Source: Curvularia sp. ZM96 | Lineage: Eukaryota > Ascomycota > Dothideomycetes > Pleosporales > Pleosporaceae | DNA length: 64,000 nucleotides | Reading direction: 5' to 3' | NCBI GenBank assembly: GCA_022457065.1 | Contig: JAJGBQ010000008.1 | Coordinates: forward strand, 310,001-374,000 | Shown: piece after piece, positions 22,042-33,631 of the stretch | Layout: the number at the start of each line of letters is the position of its first letter | Position numbering within the stretch: position 1 is the stretch's first letter | Position numbers and translations under genes: made by a program | The notes under the pieces: model-generated | Told to the model about the DNA's origin: nothing | The model's database searches: none | Seen by the model: only the letters and a program-made list of their open reading frames with translations

Positions 22042-22558
22042 CTGATCGGGTCATGTGACCGGATCAGTGATCAGTACGTATCTGCTGCGACAAAATCTAT
22101 GTAGTTACACCCAGTACTTAATTAACTACAACTTTACTTACTTCCGCGTTCGATTTTCCGAAGGTCCAAAGTGCAAGGCCATCTCGTCTCGGGGTGCATC
22201 CCGAGGTGCAGGTGGGATAGTGTCTAACGCTCAGGCCATCTGCGGAACGGCAGCGCAACACGCTAAGATTCCACACGCAGCTACGAGGTTAGCTAAACCT
22301 TTACAGGAATAATTCCACAACGCGTAAGACGCGTCCCTGCCCCGCGTCATAGCTTGCACCTCTCACTTTCACACCTTGCACTTTGCACTTTTACGCCTCG
22401 CACCTTCATATTGTCTCTACTGCTTACACTGCATTTCACACATTTCCCTTAATCCTGATCGAATACTTAATGTTCAGTCCATCCTTCGAGAGAGCACCGA
22501 ATCTGAGTTTTGCTTCGCACGCCAGCTTTCTGAATGCTCTCTGGTGCCTTCCGCATCT

Positions 22559-23852
22559 ATGTCTTGGACTATGCCTGTCAACGGTTTTGATTGCAATTAC
22601 CCCGGTGATGACTTTCTGTGTTCAACACCTTTCATTAGGAACCAAACCAAACAGGAGTCTCTGTAAGCGCTCTTACCCGACCTCATATGCTAATAGGCTA
22701 GACCCGGGGCTCGTGTCGAAAACGACGACGAAGACAACGCTTAAAGCTCCCCCCATGGGTCCATCGATATTGGAGGCAGGTCGTAACCTGTAAAGTCCCG
22801 CCTAGAAGAACAGATTGCAATACACCGTCGCTAAAAACGGGACAAATGGCCAGCGCGAAGTCAGGGAAGAGGGAACATGGGTCAATACATGGACAGAGAT
22901 ATAGTTCTTCTAGGTTGTGTTTCTATCACGTCTTGCGCATATCGGCCTCTGCTAGTGCAGAATCTCCACCTGTCCGCTGCACCTATATTAGTTGGGTGAC
23001 AGTTTCAGATTCCCCCCTGCCAGACTATTGAGTCTGCGAGACCTTATTTGTTCGTGCGTATTTGCTAGTGGATTGAATTCTGATCTCTCTTGTAGAAATA
23101 CGCCTTCACACAGCATTGGAGAAGAGGCATGTCGTTCTGGAGCAGCTGGTGATCTTGGAGACGTATCTGATGCTTTATACGGATCATGTTTGACACCCAC
23201 AACCGGGTCCTATGGAAATCACGCGTTCCTAGACAGCACCGATGCTCAATGGTTTGAGGGGCAGTTTGACTATACTTGCCTAGACTATAATCTGCCCCTC
23301 AATGACCCATTCCATGCTGTACCATACAATCCCGCGCATAATGCCAACGCCTGTTTGGATGGGTTACCTCCCAATGAAAGCATGAATTGCATGAGTTTCG
23401 GGGATCCTTCAGGACCGAGCAAGGTGTATGTACAGCATGCTGCAATCTGTTCAGACTCTAACCCTAGTAACAGAACAGACATGGTATCTGCGAGTCTCTT
23501 TGACGTGGCAGACGGGCTCGTGAAGATTCCTTCATCTGATGGAAATAACGGAGAAAGACGCTACGCCGCCGGCTGTTTTGCGAGACAGGGAGTGAAAGCT
23601 TCGACAAACACAAAGGCCAGATATGAGTGCCGGGCATGTCCAGCAGATTCTGGGAATGCACGCGACTTCGCATCACCGTCGAGCCGAAGAAACCATGAAA
23701 GAAAATTCCATGAGCAGCCCAGAGAAGGCAGAGCAAAATTGAAGAGGGTCGACGTTAAGATGGAACATGCTGGCCAGAAGCGGAAGGAAGAGAAGAAAAG
23801 GAAGTTGCTTCAAGAAATAGCTGAGAAACTAGAGCAGCTACGAAATTACTGA
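22559..23852 (+). CDS. C2H2-finger protein with basic coiled-coil tail, two or three exons
   Basis: I propose ATG at 22559 (MSWTMPVNGFDCNYPGDD), exon 1 to 22662, a GTAAGC donor, and an acceptor (CTTGTAG) ending at 23095; the join is in phase. The intron of 433 bp is long for a fungus. An extra exon at 22697-22791 also fits the phase, so the structure is uncertain. The second part is rich in Asp, Asn and Pro, then has one finger, YECRACPADS..RRNHERKFH (C-x2-C..H-x4-H), and a Lys/Glu-rich helix to the end. Such proteins are usually nuclear DNA-binding regulators. The exact family is not recognised. Confidence 0.6.
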
Positions 23853-24728
23853 AACAGGATAATGAAAGCATGTACAGATCATCAACCTTTGTGTAGGTGA
23901 AAGACCTATTTCTTAGCAGATAAATGATAGTGCCTGCCAGTATAAGATGCATGCAAGATTCTGATCTGATTCTCTGGAATCAGGTAATCGCATATATTGT
24001 CCCAGGGCCCCGTGCATGTCACCAAAACGCTCAGTTCGACGATCCATCACCTCTCGGCCACACTTGAGCCACAAGGCCCATAAAAATGAGGGGCTACGTT
24101 ACTGGCACCGCTTACCACTCAAAATGATCGGCCGAAACGTCATTCTGTTGCAAATCTTACAATTGCTGCTAGCCTAGTGAACAAGTCACGTTTGATGAGT
24201 ACATACAGTGCAGTCGACTAGTCTAGGCTCCTAACCAATATGAGGCCGCGAAAGGGGCCAGGGTGAAGGTTCCTTTTTAAATATGTTTAAAACTTTGCCA
24301 AGTCCTATCGTTGGGCTTTGATCCAATTACATTGCAGTTCTACTTGCATGTCACGGGCAGTCGGGGTGCCGACAGACCGGAGGTAGTTGGACCATGGCCT
24401 CTACCCTCTTCGGTTAGACGGAGATCGGGATACGGAGGCATATTGTTGCGGAGCATGGTCATGTTAGGTTTTGACGTAATTGTAATGGTTGATGCAATGG
24501 ATCGTGCATTAGGTCGTTAGCGTGGATACGTACATGAAATCCACGCACTTATGCCAGCGCGGGTATTGCGCACCTACGAAGTAGAAACTACAAGGGTCAG
24601 CTGTCTGTGGTGGACGCAACCAGGGTGTTTTTTTTTGCCGTCTTTTGTGTTGTGAAACGAAGGGTGAGGTGCCATCATGTCCCTAGTTATAGCAGCCTTT
24701 TTTTTTTGTTAACCTGCGTGTAGCAGTA
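23853..24728. other. Stretch without a recognised gene
   Basis: No convincing frame is visible. Runs of T occur at about 24629-24637 and 24699-24708, just 5' of the next gene. Confidence 0.4.
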
Positions 24729-25454
24729 ATGGGTACGGTCTCAGATATATTGGCCTTGCGAAGCAGGCGATTTGTTTATTCAGCGACGCGTCGTGGGAAA
24801 CACCTTACCGAAACGGAGTTCGAGGGTCAACTAAAGGTTGCGATAGCGCGCACAAAGCACAATATGCGACTGGAGGGCGCGCTTGGATGGATTGGCAAAG
24901 CGACTAAAAGAGGGAAGGTTAGCGGGGGCAAGACCACCGTATGGGGTAGCGTCCCGGAGAGGTTCTCTGAATTCACTGTGTTTTTTCATCTGCCGCACGA
25001 GGTGTCTCCCGGGCGTATGCGTAACTGGATGGAAATTCAGCAATCGGGGTGGGTTGTTCAAGAGTATGGTCGCGAACAGAGTGAAAGCGCGGAGGAGTTT
25101 TTTGTATTTCCCTTTGTGGAGTGGGATGCTCCCCACCTAGGGCGCAAGTTTATAGGGCCAGGTTTGTTGATTAACTCTGGTACGGCATTTGTGCAAACTG
25201 AGCGGAACGGAGTATCTGAAGAAGAGTCTGTTCGTTGCACTGAGAGCGAAGACGGTAAGGAGGCTGAGCGAAGAGAGTGCAGGAATGGTGCCCACTTTCC
25301 GCGTCACCCGAAAACCAGCACGAAGCGTGGTAGGAGTCGCTGCAGTCAGAAGAGAAAAGTTCATCAAGAAGTTGCCAAGCCGAGTAGCGCTGGCTGTTCT
25401 TCTAGAGTGCCATCTGCATTTAAGATTGACGTTTGCATTTCTTTTAAGAAGTAG
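24729..25454 (+). CDS. Hypothetical protein, 241 aa
   Basis: ATG at 24729 and TAG at the end give one exon. The N-terminal two thirds are mixed and globular-looking (FFHLPHEVSPGRMRNWMEIQ, FFVFPFVEWDAPHLG). The C-terminal third is basic and Ser/Arg-rich with KRGRSRCSQKRKV, a likely nuclear-localisation type stretch. No known domain, signal peptide or membrane segment is seen. It converges with the ankyrin fragment, 12 bp apart. The function is unknown. Confidence 0.5.
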   Translation: MGTVSDILALRSRRFVYSATRRGKHLTETEFEGQLKVAIARTKHNMRLEGALGWIGKATKRGKVSGGKTTVWGSVPERFSEFTVFFHLPHEVSPGRMRNWMEIQQSGWVVQEYGREQSESAEEFFVFPFVEWDAPHLGRKFIGPGLLINSGTAFVQTERNGVSEEESVRCTESEDGKEAERRECRNGAHFPRHPKTSTKRGRSRCSQKRKVHQEVAKPSSAGCSSRVPSAFKIDVCISFKK

Positions 25455-25466
25455 CCTTACTAGCCG

Positions 25467-25913
25467 CTAATGCCCCCTTCTTGCAGCAAGGTATAGGGGT
25501 GTGCATGATCGATCATCTATCTGATCAACTTCTGCTTCTTTTAGCAGTAGCTTTATTAACTCAACGTTGTCGTCATCCAGACGGTCTATCCAATCACAAG
25601 CCGTATGAAGCGCTGAAGTACCACCATAGCATTGCATGTTTACACAAGCGCCATTCTGCAGTAGTGCTCTCACCATTTCTAGACTCCTTGTCTTTACTGC
25701 GTATACTCGAGGTGAAAGAACATATTTACTGTGTAGAGAATTAATAGTTGCCCCCTTCTCGAGCAACCGTACAACAAGATCGTGGTGGTCGAGTCTAACA
25801 GCTTCACATAGTTGATCGTTTAGCTGCGTTTGATCTAATGTTTGGGAAGCAGTTGGGGCATACGATCCGTTCTTATTTTGTGTACGTGAAGTCATTTTGC
25901 GGTCGTCTTGCAT
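25467..25913 (-). pseudogene. Ankyrin-repeat protein, truncated, 148 aa
   Basis: ATG at 25913. After a short polar start come about three ankyrin repeats: QLCEAVRLDHHDLVVRLLEK, a second with SLEMVRALLQNGACVN, and a third with TSALHTACDWIDRLD. A fourth begins CTPLYLAARRGH and stops exactly at the helix turn, where the consensus would continue. The stop therefore cuts the array in mid-repeat. The intact gene was probably longer, and a breakpoint next to the 24.7-kb gene is likely. Ankyrin arrays bind protein partners; none can be named. Confidence 0.65.
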
Positions 25914-26229
25914 GGATCAATAGATCGCAGTCTTGTTAGTTACGGATGTTCTTCTCTTTCTGAGATTGTTACGGATTCTCATGCTCTGTACTCTTCTGGA
26001 TTTTCTAGTTGAAACATGTCTTTCTATAGTTTAGATTAGTTGTAGATAGCTATATATACTAGTTAGTCACTAGTATAACAATGAATATAAGCAGCGACTC
26101 TGGGATTTATCCCCAGTAAATGATAAATAATTAGTTAGGTTTAAGCAAAGACATCAAGTCAGCAGATTACATAGCTGCGAGCCATCACCTAGTAGACGAA
26201 ATGTTTGACTGCTGTGCAATGGCCCTGAA

Positions 26230-26345
26230 ATGCTAGCACTCTTGATTACGCTTACAGCCAGTAAGCACGATGAAGGATAAGACTTGAAACGCTGCCCCGC
26301 AATCCGTCCAACCATGCCATAGTCACGTGATAAAATCAGTAATCA
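26230..26345 (-). repeat. R5 repeat, inverted copy
   Basis: The reverse complement matches 31335-31448, and less well 31199-31305. Shared parts are a GATTGCGG..CAGCGTTTC block and TTACTGGCTGTAAGCGTAAT. It is non-coding. Confidence 0.45.
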
Positions 26346-26428
26346 GCATGTCTTGGCGCTACTGAGAAACTGAGCAGGCTAGGATGGTGAGTTCGAAAGG
26401 CGCAGCTTAGGGGTAGTTGGCATACCCG

Positions 26429-26714
26429 TACACTCTCATGCATTTGCAGCTTCCGCTTTGCACACGCGGCTTAACTACTTGTCATCCCACGCGGGACATG
26501 GACCCGTCTGACATACGCTTATTCGGAAAAGTCTTAGGCTGTATAGATATGATACATTGATTGGTCTGAGCGTCTGAAAACAGATCGGCCCATGGCATTG
26601 TTGATAGAAACTAGTACTATCTGGGTAAGATCACCACTAAGCAATAGAGGCTTAGCGTGGGATTAAAGGTCGTCTGCTTACAGAAACCGGAAGCTGCAAG
26701 TGCATGAGAGTGTA
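26429..26714. mobile_element. M2 MITE-like element, about 285 bp
   Basis: Inverted ends of 26 bp with one mismatch (ACACTCTCATGCATTTGCAG at 26430 and its complement ending at 26713) are flanked by TA on both sides. The interior has no coding frame. The structure is that of a small non-autonomous mariner-type element; no partner copy was seen in the window. The rest of 25914-27231 shows no gene. Confidence 0.6.
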
Positions 26715-27231
26715 ATGATGCACGTTGACCATCTAAGTATGGAACAGCACCAAGAAAGCTGTTCGACGCGGGCCAGACAGAACCAGCTAGAGAAGTAGCT
26801 TAACATATAGCTGTAGATCATTGCAAGAGTATATAGTATACGCATAAGCTATCGAAAACCATGTTCTGATGTAATAAGATGTCAATAATATTAAAGAATG
26901 GATCGCATACAGCTTGTAGTCGACTTGTGCTCGAGTGATTCAAAATAAAAATTTCAATGAAAACTCTTGGTCTATTGCCATCGATAGCACTTCCAATACG
27001 CTGCCACACTCAACGACGTGTGCGACACTCGCAACACTCCTTCCTCCACTAGTTCGACATTGAATACAACCTGCGTACTACCAAGCCTTTGCTCTCAGGA
27101 GCGCTGCCCGTCACACCTTCCCCTATTTTCAAGCTTCATAAAAAAAGACGACTTCTCTTGGTAAACTCGCTATGGGGGACTTAAATTTCTCCTCCATACT
27201 ACAATCATAAATATTTTGGTAACCTTTGAAA

Positions 27232-28506
27232 TCATGACTGACATCCTTCCAGGTATATCTGCGGATTATCGTCTATCATTTTTTGAACCCCCGCTGGAAT
27301 CTGAATGCCGCAATCATTAAAATACACAAATAGGCTCTTCAGTCCACGTAATGCACCTGCAATAATAGGCTTTAATTTAGGCTTCAAGAAGCTGATTTGG
27401 TCGGCATCGAACGGACTTTTATGGTTGAAGAGTTCAATTGCCAGTGCCGTTTCACTGCTATTGAGCTGCTCAGCAAAAGCCCCATCGTTATAGGCTCCTG
27501 CTAATTGCGGGCATTTGCGGAGAAACTTTCCAGCTCCGCTCGCGCTATGATGGCTTATCATGTCTTTGATCTCATCCCGTGCCGTTGTAATCATACTCTG
27601 GTCTTCGAGATCAGGGAACGCGTCGAGAGCGAATCGGTCTCCAATCACTTCTTGTAGATATATAAAAGCGCTGTAGTATGCTCCAGTGCCGCCACGGTGA
27701 TGTCTGTACGAAGCATCTCCGTATTTATCAAATCGGCCAAGTTTAGTTGAGAAGTAGGGCAGCGGATCGTCGAGGTCTCCGAGACCAATAGCAACTATCC
27801 AGCCAGCGCGTTTGATATTACCTTTCTCAAGGCTCGGAAAATCGAAAGTCACTTTTGCAGTATTCGTAACTTTCGTTTGGTACCAAGGGGGATAACCGTG
27901 GACGATAATGCGTCGATATTCCCCAATATTTCGCCGGTGATAGGGATGATACGGGTTGAATTGAAAGAATTGGATGTGCGCTAAGCAAACACTTTTCTGT
28001 CGCCGGAATGTGGCACATATCCTCGAATCCCACCGGCATGTCTGTCCACCACTTCCATTGTCTTCACTGAAATGGAGAGGCGTGACTCCAACACTGAGTA
28101 AACAAATGAATATCGTCTGAGCGTCCGTAAGGAAATAATCCTTCTTCAGGGGTAATTGAGATAGATTCTTCGGCAATCGTCTGGGAACCGGCATTTTGAG
28201 AACGTTGAAAATATCGGGGAAGGATTTCCAGCAGTTGCCACATGCGTGATGACTAAACGGTCTTCTGTTCATTGGCAGCGAATCTGGTGGAGGAATGATT
28301 CTGTATAAATATTCGGCTTGAGAGATATCAGCGTCGTTGAGGGATTGCTGAAGGACAGATGTCGATTCTGGAAACCTTATTTTGTACACGTAGTCCGATG
28401 CATATCGATACCCTAGAGCGATGGCTGTTCTGGCCATGAATGCAAATGTCACGATTCCAATTACGGCTGTTCCTACAGCGCCTGGATCCCATCCTGCTGT
28501 TGACAT
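27232..28506 (-). CDS. Hypothetical protein with N-terminal membrane segment, 424 aa
   Basis: ATG at 28506. Residues about 10-32 (GAVGTAVIGIVTFAFMARTA) form a single hydrophobic segment, so it is probably membrane-anchored. The middle has scattered Cys and His (HHACGNCW, GGQTCRWDSRICATF) and WYQT. The C-terminal half has a helical region with HHRGGTGAYYSAFIYLQEV. No known domain is recognised. The last 178 residues are duplicated, inverted, at 42.3-42.9 kb with about 89% identity by hand count. The single open frame is intact. Confidence 0.6.
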   Translation of the reverse strand: MSTAGWDPGAVGTAVIGIVTFAFMARTAIALGYRYASDYVYKIRFPESTSVLQQSLNDADISQAEYLYRIIPPPDSLPMNRRPFSHHACGNCWKSFPDIFNVLKMPVPRRLPKNLSQLPLKKDYFLTDAQTIFICLLSVGVTPLHFSEDNGSGGQTCRWDSRICATFRRQKSVCLAHIQFFQFNPYHPYHRRNIGEYRRIIVHGYPPWYQTKVTNTAKVTFDFPSLEKGNIKRAGWIVAIGLGDLDDPLPYFSTKLGRFDKYGDASYRHHRGGTGAYYSAFIYLQEVIGDRFALDAFPDLEDQSMITTARDEIKDMISHHSASGAGKFLRKCPQLAGAYNDGAFAEQLNSSETALAIELFNHKSPFDADQISFLKPKLKPIIAGALRGLKSLFVYFNDCGIQIPAGVQKMIDDNPQIYLEGCQS

Positions 28507-28652
28507 ATTTAAAAGCGTTGTCAGACTGTCGAAACCTTTAAGCCTAGTTTGCTATTGGAAGCTTGAAGTGTGACACCAACCACAATAGTATCCTTTATCG
28601 TTGAATATTCTACTCTGGCACTAGCCTAGGGTTTAGCGAACCAACGGCGTAT

Positions 28653-29075
28653 ATGTTGTACCGAACGCTCTGCAATGGACGTCGGATTCCGTGGTTGTCT
28701 GTAAAGTCCGCTGCACTCGGCCCTTGCAAGGGTATGATGGGGCTTGGGTGGGTCTCTTGCTTGGTCAGCGGAGGGGTCAACTGCGTGTCTGCGGGGCTCA
28801 AAGGCGACGTAATAGATGTTGCGGAAGCTACCACAAAAAACGTAGTTGGTCCTTGGATGATATCTGAAAGTTGCACGACGACTGTGTCGGAATCTGACTA
28901 CGGTTTCGTGATGTCGCAGTTTCGGAGCCGTATGCGTTCGTGGACTTTTCGCAAGCGCTGGAGCCTAGTGGCACTGCTCCTAGTCCAAATCTGGATTTAT
29001 GATATCCCGCAGCGCTTGGCAGCGCCGCTGCACGAGCCGGACAGTCCCCACATATATCTTACACACGAACAATGA
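28653..29075 (+). other. Weak open frame, 140 codons
   Basis: ATG at 28653, divergent from the 424-aa gene. The product would have a C-terminal hydrophobic stretch (WSLVALLLVQIWIYDI). The opposite strand is also open here, and no family is recognised, so chance is a fair alternative. Confidence 0.25.
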
Positions 29076-29351
29076 GGTGAACCGTAAAGGGCCGTTCTGC
29101 ACTAGCCAGGATTAGGCTAGTAAATGGGTTGGGTTGGGTTGGAACTGGAGTTAGTCACGTGATATCTAGGCTGGGTTGGGGTCATAGTTGCTAGTGACAG
29201 TCAGGGTTAGAGAAGCGGCTTTGCATATAGTGGGCAGCATCAATAAACAGCATATTAGTCGTGCGTATATCAATATCTGTCAGTGCTGATGCAGTGAGAT
29301 TCCGCCTCGCCTCATCTCTACGTGTCGCTATGATGAAGATACGTATTGCTA

Positions 29352-30254
29352 TCAGGAGTCGTCTGCCCGTGAACAATGTCCTGCTTTACAGCCCTCGCAG
29401 TGCTTACTTTCATGGGGTCCCCTGCTCTGCCCACTAAATGGTGGCTGCTCAACCCTCACGCCTGCCCATCTCTTGAGCCTGTACGCAATCCGCTCCACGT
29501 ACGATTCCTCGTCCAAATTAAAGCTTCCCAATCGGTCGCAAGACTTGCAACGTTGATTGTACACAACAGCATTGTATCCGTTATGAGGATATCCTCTAAT
29601 CCAAACTGCTACAACTTGACTGCTCCATTGACTCTTTCTGCATTTTTTGTTTTCGCATGTAAAATTTCCCATAACATTCGTCTCGTGCTCGGTGTCGAAG
29701 TGAGCCTCTGTATCAGGGTTAAACCATGTTGACGCTATCGCGGGCACGACGGCTTCCGCAATTCTTTGGTGCAATCCGGGAAATGTGAAGAAAGTCCTTG
29801 TCTCCTCTTGCCGCGTGTTGATGTGCGCTCGATCGATTTCCGGCGCTACGGTAGATATCTGTGAATGCTGTATAGTAAGAGCTTGAATTCGACTTTGAAG
29901 TACTGCAAATGGCAGGTCAAAGGTCGAGTTTATGTGGGAAGTGTTCTTTGTCGCGGTGTGACCACTGCGCTGATGGTTGCGAGTTGTTGAACGGACATTA
30001 GAGGACGTTGAAAACAGCAAAGGGACATAGGGGGCAATTGAAACAGGCGTGACAGGAGACTCGATTGAGTCTTTTCTAGGTTTTCGGTGGGCTAGAGAAT
30101 TGTCTTAGTGCTGGCCAAGTGCGTCTATGCCACCAAAGGAGCGGTTGCATAGCTTACAGCCAAAGGTTTCCGCATGCTTTAGTGAGTTCTCTTCATGTTG
30201 TTTAAGTGCTTTCTCGTCGCAGAAAGTGCGGTTGCACAATACACAAAGGCTCAT
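29352..30254 (-). pseudogene. C2H2 plus 3CxxC zinc-finger protein, one in-frame TAA
   Basis: ATG at 30254 starts MSLCVLCNRTFCDEKALKQH, followed by a second finger (CKLCNRSFGGIDALGQH). TAA at 30105-30107 follows directly. The same frame then continues without a break to 29352. The C-terminal half matches the fungal 3CxxC zinc-binding family as I know it: GNFTC..C, WSSQVVAVWI, Y..VYNQRCKSC, SYVERIAYRLKRWAG and PHESKHCEGCKAGHC. CAA-to-TAA is a RIP-type change and would explain the stop. Alternatively a 66-bp intron (GTAAGC..CTCTAG) would remove both the stop and finger 2. Family functions are poorly known; zinc and nucleic-acid binding is likely. Confidence 0.65.
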
Positions 30255-30792
30255 TGTGTGTTCTGTTCAAGTCTGTGGTAGATTTGTAGCTGAGGATTAT
30301 AGCTATGTAGAAAGTGCCAACGATTCCTAAATTCAGGTTACAAGAAATGAATCGGAACGAGTCTAGTGTCTTATGCAGGCACTATGATATTTTGGAACCA
30401 ATAGTATAGCGACACATCACGCGCTGTAGCTGCATCTGCAAGTTAATTTCTTGGAAGTACACGCATACATAAGCTAATACGGAGTGCGACAAGTTCAAAC
30501 TGCGCCCCACCCACACCAAGACTCACTCTTTACAGGCACTTATTATGGCTATTGTAATCTAAGCACATAGATTCTCATTAGGCTAATGATTTATGTGTGG
30601 GGTCAAGCGGCTAAGCGGCCTGGTGTACAAGGTGTCGTATTAGCGCATATGCAGACATCCTCTATGAACGACGCGTCAATGCGTGGGTGGGAGGCTGTTC
30701 ACGAACGATCATGCACGAACCCAGCACGAGATGTCTCCGGAACGATTCTGCGTTGAAGATATGTAAAGGCTCCCCAAACCGCTTCAATTGCG

Positions 30793-31050
30793 ATGGCTAA
30801 GAAGGCCGAGGGTGCGAAAGCAGCCAAAGATGCGCTTCCTCGACTGAAAACAACGTGAGACAGGCTTCCTCTGTCCATGCTAGCATACCTCTTGGAAACT
30901 GACTACCTCAGCATATATACAAGCCCATCTATTACCTTACACTTCGGTCCTGCTCATCAGATTTACTATCTGTCAGAGGTTCTACGTAATCGACCAATGA
31001 ACAGTCCGGGTACTGATAGAGGGGCTGGGGCAACTCCATGTCTTCAGTAG
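30793..31050 (+). CDS. Possible small two-exon gene, BTB-like start, 66 aa
   Basis: Exon 1 at 30793-30854 reads MAKKAEGAKAAKDALPRLKT. GTGAGA..CTCAG (30855-30911, with a CTGAC site) joins it in phase to 30912-31050. Exon 2 reads SPSITLHFGPAHQIYYLSEV, like the first strand and helix of fungal BTB domains, but the domain then stops. It is probably a truncated gene. Splice phase and composition are the only support. Confidence 0.35.
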
Positions 31051-31195
31051 AAATGATCATTACATTGTTACATACATAAAGCATGCCTTTCTGTTTAATC
31101 ATACCTACGAACACATCTAGAATGATATGACTAGACACAACAACTGGTTATAGTGCTTAACACACGCTGCTCAGATGCTCAATAGTGTCAAGGCG

Positions 31196-31450
31196 TACTG
31201 ATCACTAGGTACGTCACGTGTTTGCGGCACGGTTGGAAGAATTGCGGTGCGGCGTCTCAGGCAGCATCCTTCACATTGATTACCGGTGAGCCGTGCTACA
31301 GTCTGACCAGCTCCTCGGTAGCGCCAAGAGATAGTGATCACTTAGCACGTAACGTAATTGGGGTGTGGTCAGAAGGATTGCGGCGCAGCGTTTCGGGTCA
31401 CACCCTTCGTTCGGCTTACTGGCTGTAAGCGTAATCAAGAGTGTCAGCAT
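31196..31450 (+). repeat. R5 repeat, two direct copies
   Basis: Units at about 31199-31305 and 31335-31448 both start near TGATCACT and share GATTGCGG/ATTGCGGTG and GGCGTCTC/AGCGTTTC blocks. A third, inverted copy is at 26230-26345. Confidence 0.45.
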
Positions 31451-31469
31451 CCAGGACCATGTAGCAGTA

Positions 31470-31594
31470 GAATTTCTAGCATAATTCTGGCTCTTACATA
31501 TCAAGCACTCCTGTGATTCTGCAGAGCGCTAATGCTAAGTCTAATAGAGTTTAGTTTTGGAATTGGGGGACATTCCAGAACCGAATACCTGAGT
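31470..31594 (+). repeat. Orphan R1 outer end
   Basis: It matches 18790-18904: GAATTTCTAGCATAATTCTG, then palindrome arms 31554-31564 and 31571-31581 around GGGGGA, ending at CCGAATACCTGAGT (31594). No family gene is beside it; the next gene is the BTB gene. Confidence 0.65.
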
Positions 31595-31720
31595 GAGATT
31601 AATACGTTTTATATCCATGTTGTTATCTAGCCCTTCTAGTGGTTAGATACAATAAGAACAACAAATTATATATAAGAAAACGGTCCGAAGTTATATAATG
31701 TCTAAAGCTGAGTATTTGGA

Positions 31721-33145
31721 TTAGTTTTGAAACGAAACTTGGCTGTTATCCCTGAAGTCCTGCAATTTCAATCCTCTCACTTTGGCCATGGCATCTTGAA
31801 TCACTTCTTCGATTTTAGAATCTAGGCTGCACGAGTGAACCTCAGCCCTATCGTGATCGTACCCCCCGTAGTAGCCGTGACGGCCACTTTTGTGCCACCA
31901 TCTCGTATTCTCTGCCATTCTGTTCCTGTTACAGATTGCGTTGAGGCTGATTCCCATAAAAGGGTTCTCCGGCCGGGGCGATAGATAACCCCATTCTTCC
32001 ATGTATTTCATCAAGGCGCCGAAGAGAAAAGCTCCACATTGAAAAGAGTAAGATGAACTATAAGGACAGGAATAGTTGAAGTCTCGATAGACCCCGAGTA
32101 AGCGGTGCAGCTCAGAGATAACGTGCTTAAGGGCATTGCATCGACTGCGGTCGATACTAGCTGACCAGAGTTAGCAACTGGAACTTGCATCGAGGCAAGT
32201 CAAGAACATACATGTAATCCCCTGGTGAATCGGCAAATCTAGGGTTTGAATGCAGCCCTTACTCTCTTTGATCGCCACAGCCGTCGCTTTCTCGAATTCT
32301 TCGCTCATGCAGAACACTCGAGAGATGCAGATCCACAACATAAGGTTGCGGCAATAAGAAGATGGAATCGCGACATTACGCCTTACACTAGCAATCCAGT
32401 TCTGGGTATCACGCTCGATAGCCTCTGCGTTTTCGAGCTCGTAATAATCGACAAGAACTGCGATCTTTGCGAGCATCTCCAAGCTTACAGTAGCCGGAAC
32501 TTGGCGTGTTCGGACGTGGAAAATGTTGAGAAGAATGAGGAGAGCTTCTTCGTCCCAATCGTTGGCTTGGATGTGGTACCGTCCGTCTGATGGATTTTTC
32601 AAAGATTCAACGAACTCTTCCCTTGTTAATGTGCGCCTAAACCATGGTGAAGCTAGCATCAAGTGGCGGGATGAGACGAGATAGTGAATCTCATCATCTT
32701 CCGACTGGGTCGGCCCTGAGGCGGGCTCGGCTAGTTCGACGCTTGGGTTGTCTACCCCACCAACCACTCTTGTTGCTAATTCCCGATCGTGAACAAGTCC
32801 TTGCTCTTCAGACAATGCTTCACTGGAAAGCTCAGCGTGCTCGCCACTGCCCTCTGGAACGTTTGAGACAGTGCTATTGCGGGAAGCTCTACCGCGCATC
32901 CGGGCTTTCTTCTCTTTCTTTGACAGCTTCTTGCCCGTCTGATCATCCTCGAACGTCTGAGCATGTATGGGATGTTTCTCTTCCGACTCAGGAAACTCAA
33001 TTTGAGAGGATACGAGCGTCTCGTCCCACGGGGCGAAGTTTTTGCAAGGATTTTTAAGGATAATAATTGTATCTGCAAACGGATCAACCTCATGTGTAAC
33101 CAATGACATGATAGTGGTTAGTTGATGTGATAGCGGGCATGACAT
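31721..33145 (-). CDS. BTB/POZ-domain protein, two exons, 457 aa
   Basis: ATG at 33145, with a second in-frame ATG at 33109. Exon 1 is 33145-32212 and exon 2 is 32160-31721. The 51-bp intron has a GTATGT donor, TTGCTAAC branch and CAG acceptor. The first 150 residues are polar with KKLSKKEKKARMRGR, likely nuclear. The BTB-like fold runs from HYLVSSRHLMLASPWFRRTL through DWDEEALLILLNIFHVR and LEMLAKIAVLVDYYELENA, the usual fungal arrangement. The C-terminal part is helical with a conserved GYLSPRPENP-type end. BTB proteins mediate dimerisation and often act as adaptors for cullin-3 or in transcription. The substrate is unknown. It looks intact. Confidence 0.75.
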
Positions 33146-33631
33146 GTAGGTATATGTTGTATGACATCTGATCAGGCTGTGCGTTGGCGCACTCCCGGAG
33201 CAGTTCGGCTGCTTATTCTACGCCTTGGCAGGTGGCTTGCAGCAGGAAATGTCATCATTCCGGGATCTTGACCACGATTGGACAAACGCGTTTCACCGGT
33301 TTGCGGGGATCGAGATAAGCTAACGCCATCTTGACTGCTCAGATCCTTGACCATTTGACCTAAGAGGTTTATGCACGTGGCCACCATCATATATTTTCAG
33401 ATGCAAAAAGGCCAAAGCTTGGCAATTAGTGCGGCTGGCGCCAACGGTCTATCAGTCTAAACTTATCGTTACCCTCAAAGATCAAACCTGAGCATTGTTG
33501 CGTGCCGCTCCAAATAAGAGACTGAAACTTCTCAACACAGTTTTAGTAAATTTTCATCGCGCCTTGCGGTCCATATCGAAGGATCGATTTAATTACAATT
33601 CCACTACTCATCAATAGACAAGATAAATACA

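Noticed and set aside
32246..33057. Plus-strand frames opposite the BTB gene
   Set aside because: Antisense shadows; the minus strand has a recognisable domain and a consistent intron.
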